From Nematopogon swammerdamellus (Eukaryota > Arthropoda > Insecta > Lepidoptera > Adelidae): 64,000 bases of DNA. Location of the stretch: NCBI GenBank assembly GCA_946902875.1, contig OX336359.1, positions 4,650,001 through 4,714,000 of the forward strand, read 5' to 3'. Shown here one piece after another: positions 61,466 to 64,000 of this stretch. The position numbers were made by a program, and so were the translations under genes. The notes under the pieces were generated by a model. It worked only from the letters and a program-made list of their open reading frames with translations. It had not been told where the DNA came from and ran no database searches. Each line of letters opens with the position of its first letter. Positions within the stretch are counted from its first letter, which is position 1.

Positions 61466-61777
61466 TATATTACATATTTTTACTACCTACCAAGACATCA
61501 GTATGTTTAACTATGATTGATTATTGAAAGTGGACTTCATATCGTCTGAGCATTACAACCCGCTCCACACGTGCGCGATGACCTTCAAGCGGTTACAACG
61601 ATCGCATAATTGGTCAACAAAAGGCCGGTCATACTGATGAGTCCATATCTGATCCGTCCGCATGCCTTGCACCAACCTTGAACCTTTGGGATAAAGTATT
61701 CAATACCTCTCTACAGGAATGTCATCTCAATTGATCTCAATTCGTTGATTCATTACACAAGTCGCCCAGGGAATAAG
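61466..61777. other. No gene seen
   Basis: No supported feature. Confidence 0.45.
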
Positions 61778-62140
61778 GTAGATCAGTGGTGTGGTCGGTC
61801 GACTGTAGTTGAGCAACGCTGAGTGCGGTCGGTACTTGGATGGGTGCCCGATCGACCGTTGGAGGCTGACCGTGGTTCGGATTCCACGTTAAACTGTAGG
61901 TCCCTTCCCTTCTTACCTTACTAGGTGGTAGGGTTTATCCCGGCCGGGTTGGTACCACCGCACTGAGCGAAACGTCGGTCGAAACGGCTATGTAAATGGT
62001 TCGTGTTTTCCGTCCAGTTCAGTGTAGCCGACATGAAACGGAGGGAAGCACTGACTTGGCACCTAGTCCACCCGGTGTTATGGGCTGACATCACGGATGT
62101 TGTAGGTGATGTAGCCAACGGTCTGTTTCCATAAAAAAAA
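61778..62140 (+). mobile_element. Full-length SINE S1
   Basis: GGTAGATCAGTGGTGTGGTC, 5S-like GTACTTGGATGGGTGCCCGA, B box, body and GTTTCCAT plus poly(A). Confidence 0.85.
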
Positions 62141-62413
62141 ACTTGTTGGCTTCCTTGGATTCTATCCAGTGCTGCGCCATTGGCCTAATTGGTGATGTGA
62201 TCCCAAGCTCACGAAGGGATTTGAATCATCAACGCAACTCAGGCGAACATTTGGTTCCCTTAGCCTGTTTTATAGGTACCTACCTATTGCCATTGCCGAT
62301 GCTCCCAAGAACTGGCTTCCCTCATCCCTCCTGCCCCGATCCGTATCCGTCACACCCGCCGGACTCGCTTGGAACAATTGACACACAACTTAACAAAGCT
62401 ACCGAGGCTGACC

Positions 62414-62752
62414 TTTTTTTATGTAATCCGGTATGGGCGGCTGAGTTGGAGGGGCTAAAACGCATGCTCCGACCAGCCAATATCACCTCCGAGAAGGTAG
62501 GTGCCATACCGGAGACTTCCCTGGATTGCTGGCTATACTGGACTAGAGGAGAACACAACCGAGGCTGCTATGCGGCCATCTTACATCCAGTACGGTGGTA
62601 CCAACCCAGTCGGCCAGAATTTGAGCCTACCACCTAGTAAGGGGCAAGGGAAGGGACCTACAGTTTTACACCGGTTCCGAACGGTGAAGCAGCAGGTGTA
62701 GGTATGCACGTAAATTTTTTCGCCAGAAAAAACTCATTGGTACACGCCGACC
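62414..62752 (-). mobile_element. SINE S2, tRNA-like head truncated
   Basis: ATGTAATCCGGTATGGGCGG tail to AAACTCATTGGTACACGCCG, then ends before the B box. A scrap of S1 head (GCTACCGAGGCTGACC) abuts its tail at 62397-62413. Confidence 0.85.
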
Positions 62753-63200
62753 TGGAAGTAAAGAGGGGATCCTTCCCACAGATTACTGCAAGCTCCATCA
62801 CCGGGCGAATGTGTGGGCGATGTTATGGTCTGCTCTGCTAATTAATGCCCCCTTCCACATCTACTTTGCAATTAGCATACACAAAATGATCGGCAAAAAT
62901 CACGTTTCCAACTGTTTACCTTTATTACCGCGACGTGCAAGTACCTCTTTTATTGCATGCAGTATTGTTTAACTGCCAGTACGTGAGATTTAAATAAACA
63001 ATTTTATGAACTGACCGAATGCATACAATGTCGATTTTATGGAACTGGGGTAATTTGTATGTTGTGGCGTGATTTTACTTTGCACAACAAATGAAGAGTG
63101 AATCGTGGAAAAATTGCGCCTTGTTCTATACGGGGCAATTTGTTATTTTACACTCTGTATATGATACTGAATAATGTACGAGTATGTTCCATTTTATAGA
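62753..63200. other. No gene seen
   Basis: AT-rich, no supported feature. Confidence 0.45.
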
Positions 63201-63528
63201 GTACCGTGTGGGGCCGCCGCGCCGGTACTTTAAAAGAATAGCCCCACTGCATCTCTCCCCGTGTATGTCGTAAAAGGCGACTAAGGTATATGACTCCCTT
63301 CTTATATTACTTGGTGGTAGGGTTCAACCCGCCCGGGTTGATACCACCGCACTGAATGAAACGTGGGTCGAAACGGCTATGTAAATAGTTTGTGTTTTCT
63401 GTCCAGTTCAGTGTAGCCGGCACGACCGAAGGGAAGCACTGACATGGCACCTAGTTCACCCGGTGTTATGGGCTGACATCACGCATGTTGTAGGTCATGT
63501 AGCCAACCGTGTCAGTTTCCATAAAAAA
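63201..63528 (+). mobile_element. SINE design S3
   Basis: GTACCGTGTGGGGCCG with a CCGCG insertion, then GTCGTAAAAGGCGACTAAGG, S1 body and poly(A). Confidence 0.83.
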
Positions 63529-64000
63529 AATATTAAAATAGTTTTTATTTAGATTTTATATTAATTTTGTGTATTTTTACTAATTTTTGTTAAATGTATG
63601 TAAAATTAATATAATATATTCTAAAAACGTGAAATAAACATAATAAATAAATAAATAATGGGTGAAAATATAAAATCTTAAAACAATGTCCATCTTCAGT
63701 CTCAACCAGATAATCATTCCAATTGGACTGATACATTTTGATAGGTACATTGCAATTTCTTGTTTACTTTGAGAATGAAAAACAAAAAGTACTCAAATTC
63801 TCAAAAAAAAAATACAAATACATATATCTCAAATCGTCGTATGAAACACGCTGTATACACTATTTTACTAAAGCAGCCTTTACTTTAGTAACAATTTATG
63901 TAAAAAATTTAATGTAATTTCTACTTTCGTCGCCAAGACCTAAGACCATTTGAGCGATGAATCACGTTTAATAGTCATAAAATGGTGTTAATTGAGCTTA
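63529..64000. other. No gene seen
   Basis: AT-rich to the window end. Confidence 0.45.

Overview
The window is nuclear DNA of a higher (ditrysian) lepidopteran, a moth or butterfly. This follows from spliced insect exons, from SINE families of the kind known in noctuid moths, and from Helitron-like ends in CTAG|T, mariner, RTE and BEL/Pao elements. No species is claimed. Nearly all of it is intronic or intergenic DNA packed with nested mobile elements. The only host coding sequence I can support strongly is a multicopper oxidase (laccase) gene on the minus strand. A THAP zinc-finger first exon, also on the minus strand, is supported less firmly.

Laccase. Five exons can be joined with GT/AG borders and matching phases: 20689-21329, 20001-20158, 17179-17322, 15154-15343 and 14140-14263, in transcript order. 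They encode an acidic, Asn/Thr-rich N-terminal part, a Cys-rich segment, the first cupredoxin domain with two His-x-His copper motifs, and the start of the second domain. The signal-peptide exon and the exons for the C-terminal copper site are not identified; the latter must lie left of position 1 or in DNA I could not read. A promoter-like start with a leader exon (47148-47350) and a short ATG exon (47011-47066) lies on the same strand and could be the 5' end of this gene or of another one.

Left part (1-14000). Old SINE, RTE and foldback elements are followed by a young 7.5-kb BEL/Pao LTR retrotransposon (6289-13796). It has 894-bp LTRs that look identical and 5-bp target duplications. It sits antisense in the laccase intron and inside an older repeat; a copy of that repeat without the insertion survives at 33490-33800. 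The single 1912-codon ORF keeps Gag and protease but lacks reverse transcriptase, RNase H and integrase. Ala/Pro/His-rich minisatellites fill the N-terminal Gag and the place of Pol.

Middle (22359-27720). A near-perfect inverted duplication has two 2371-bp arms around a 620-bp spacer. Each arm is itself two back-to-back Helitron-like 3' halves made of a 68-bp minisatellite whose unit carries a GGCCGAAGGCC mini-hairpin. A simple, unduplicated relative lies at 45059-46318.

Right part (28000-64000). SINEs of three related designs dominate: a tRNA/5S-rRNA chimeric head, an alternative head, and a composite of both. A second SINE family has a clear tRNA-like head. With them are LINE C-terminal fragments, a deleted mariner, a hAT-type MITE with a perfect 8-bp target duplication, several foldback MITEs, two unrelated satellites with 109-bp and 100-bp periods, and a partly tandem-duplicated LINE endonuclease-like ORF (56470-57870).
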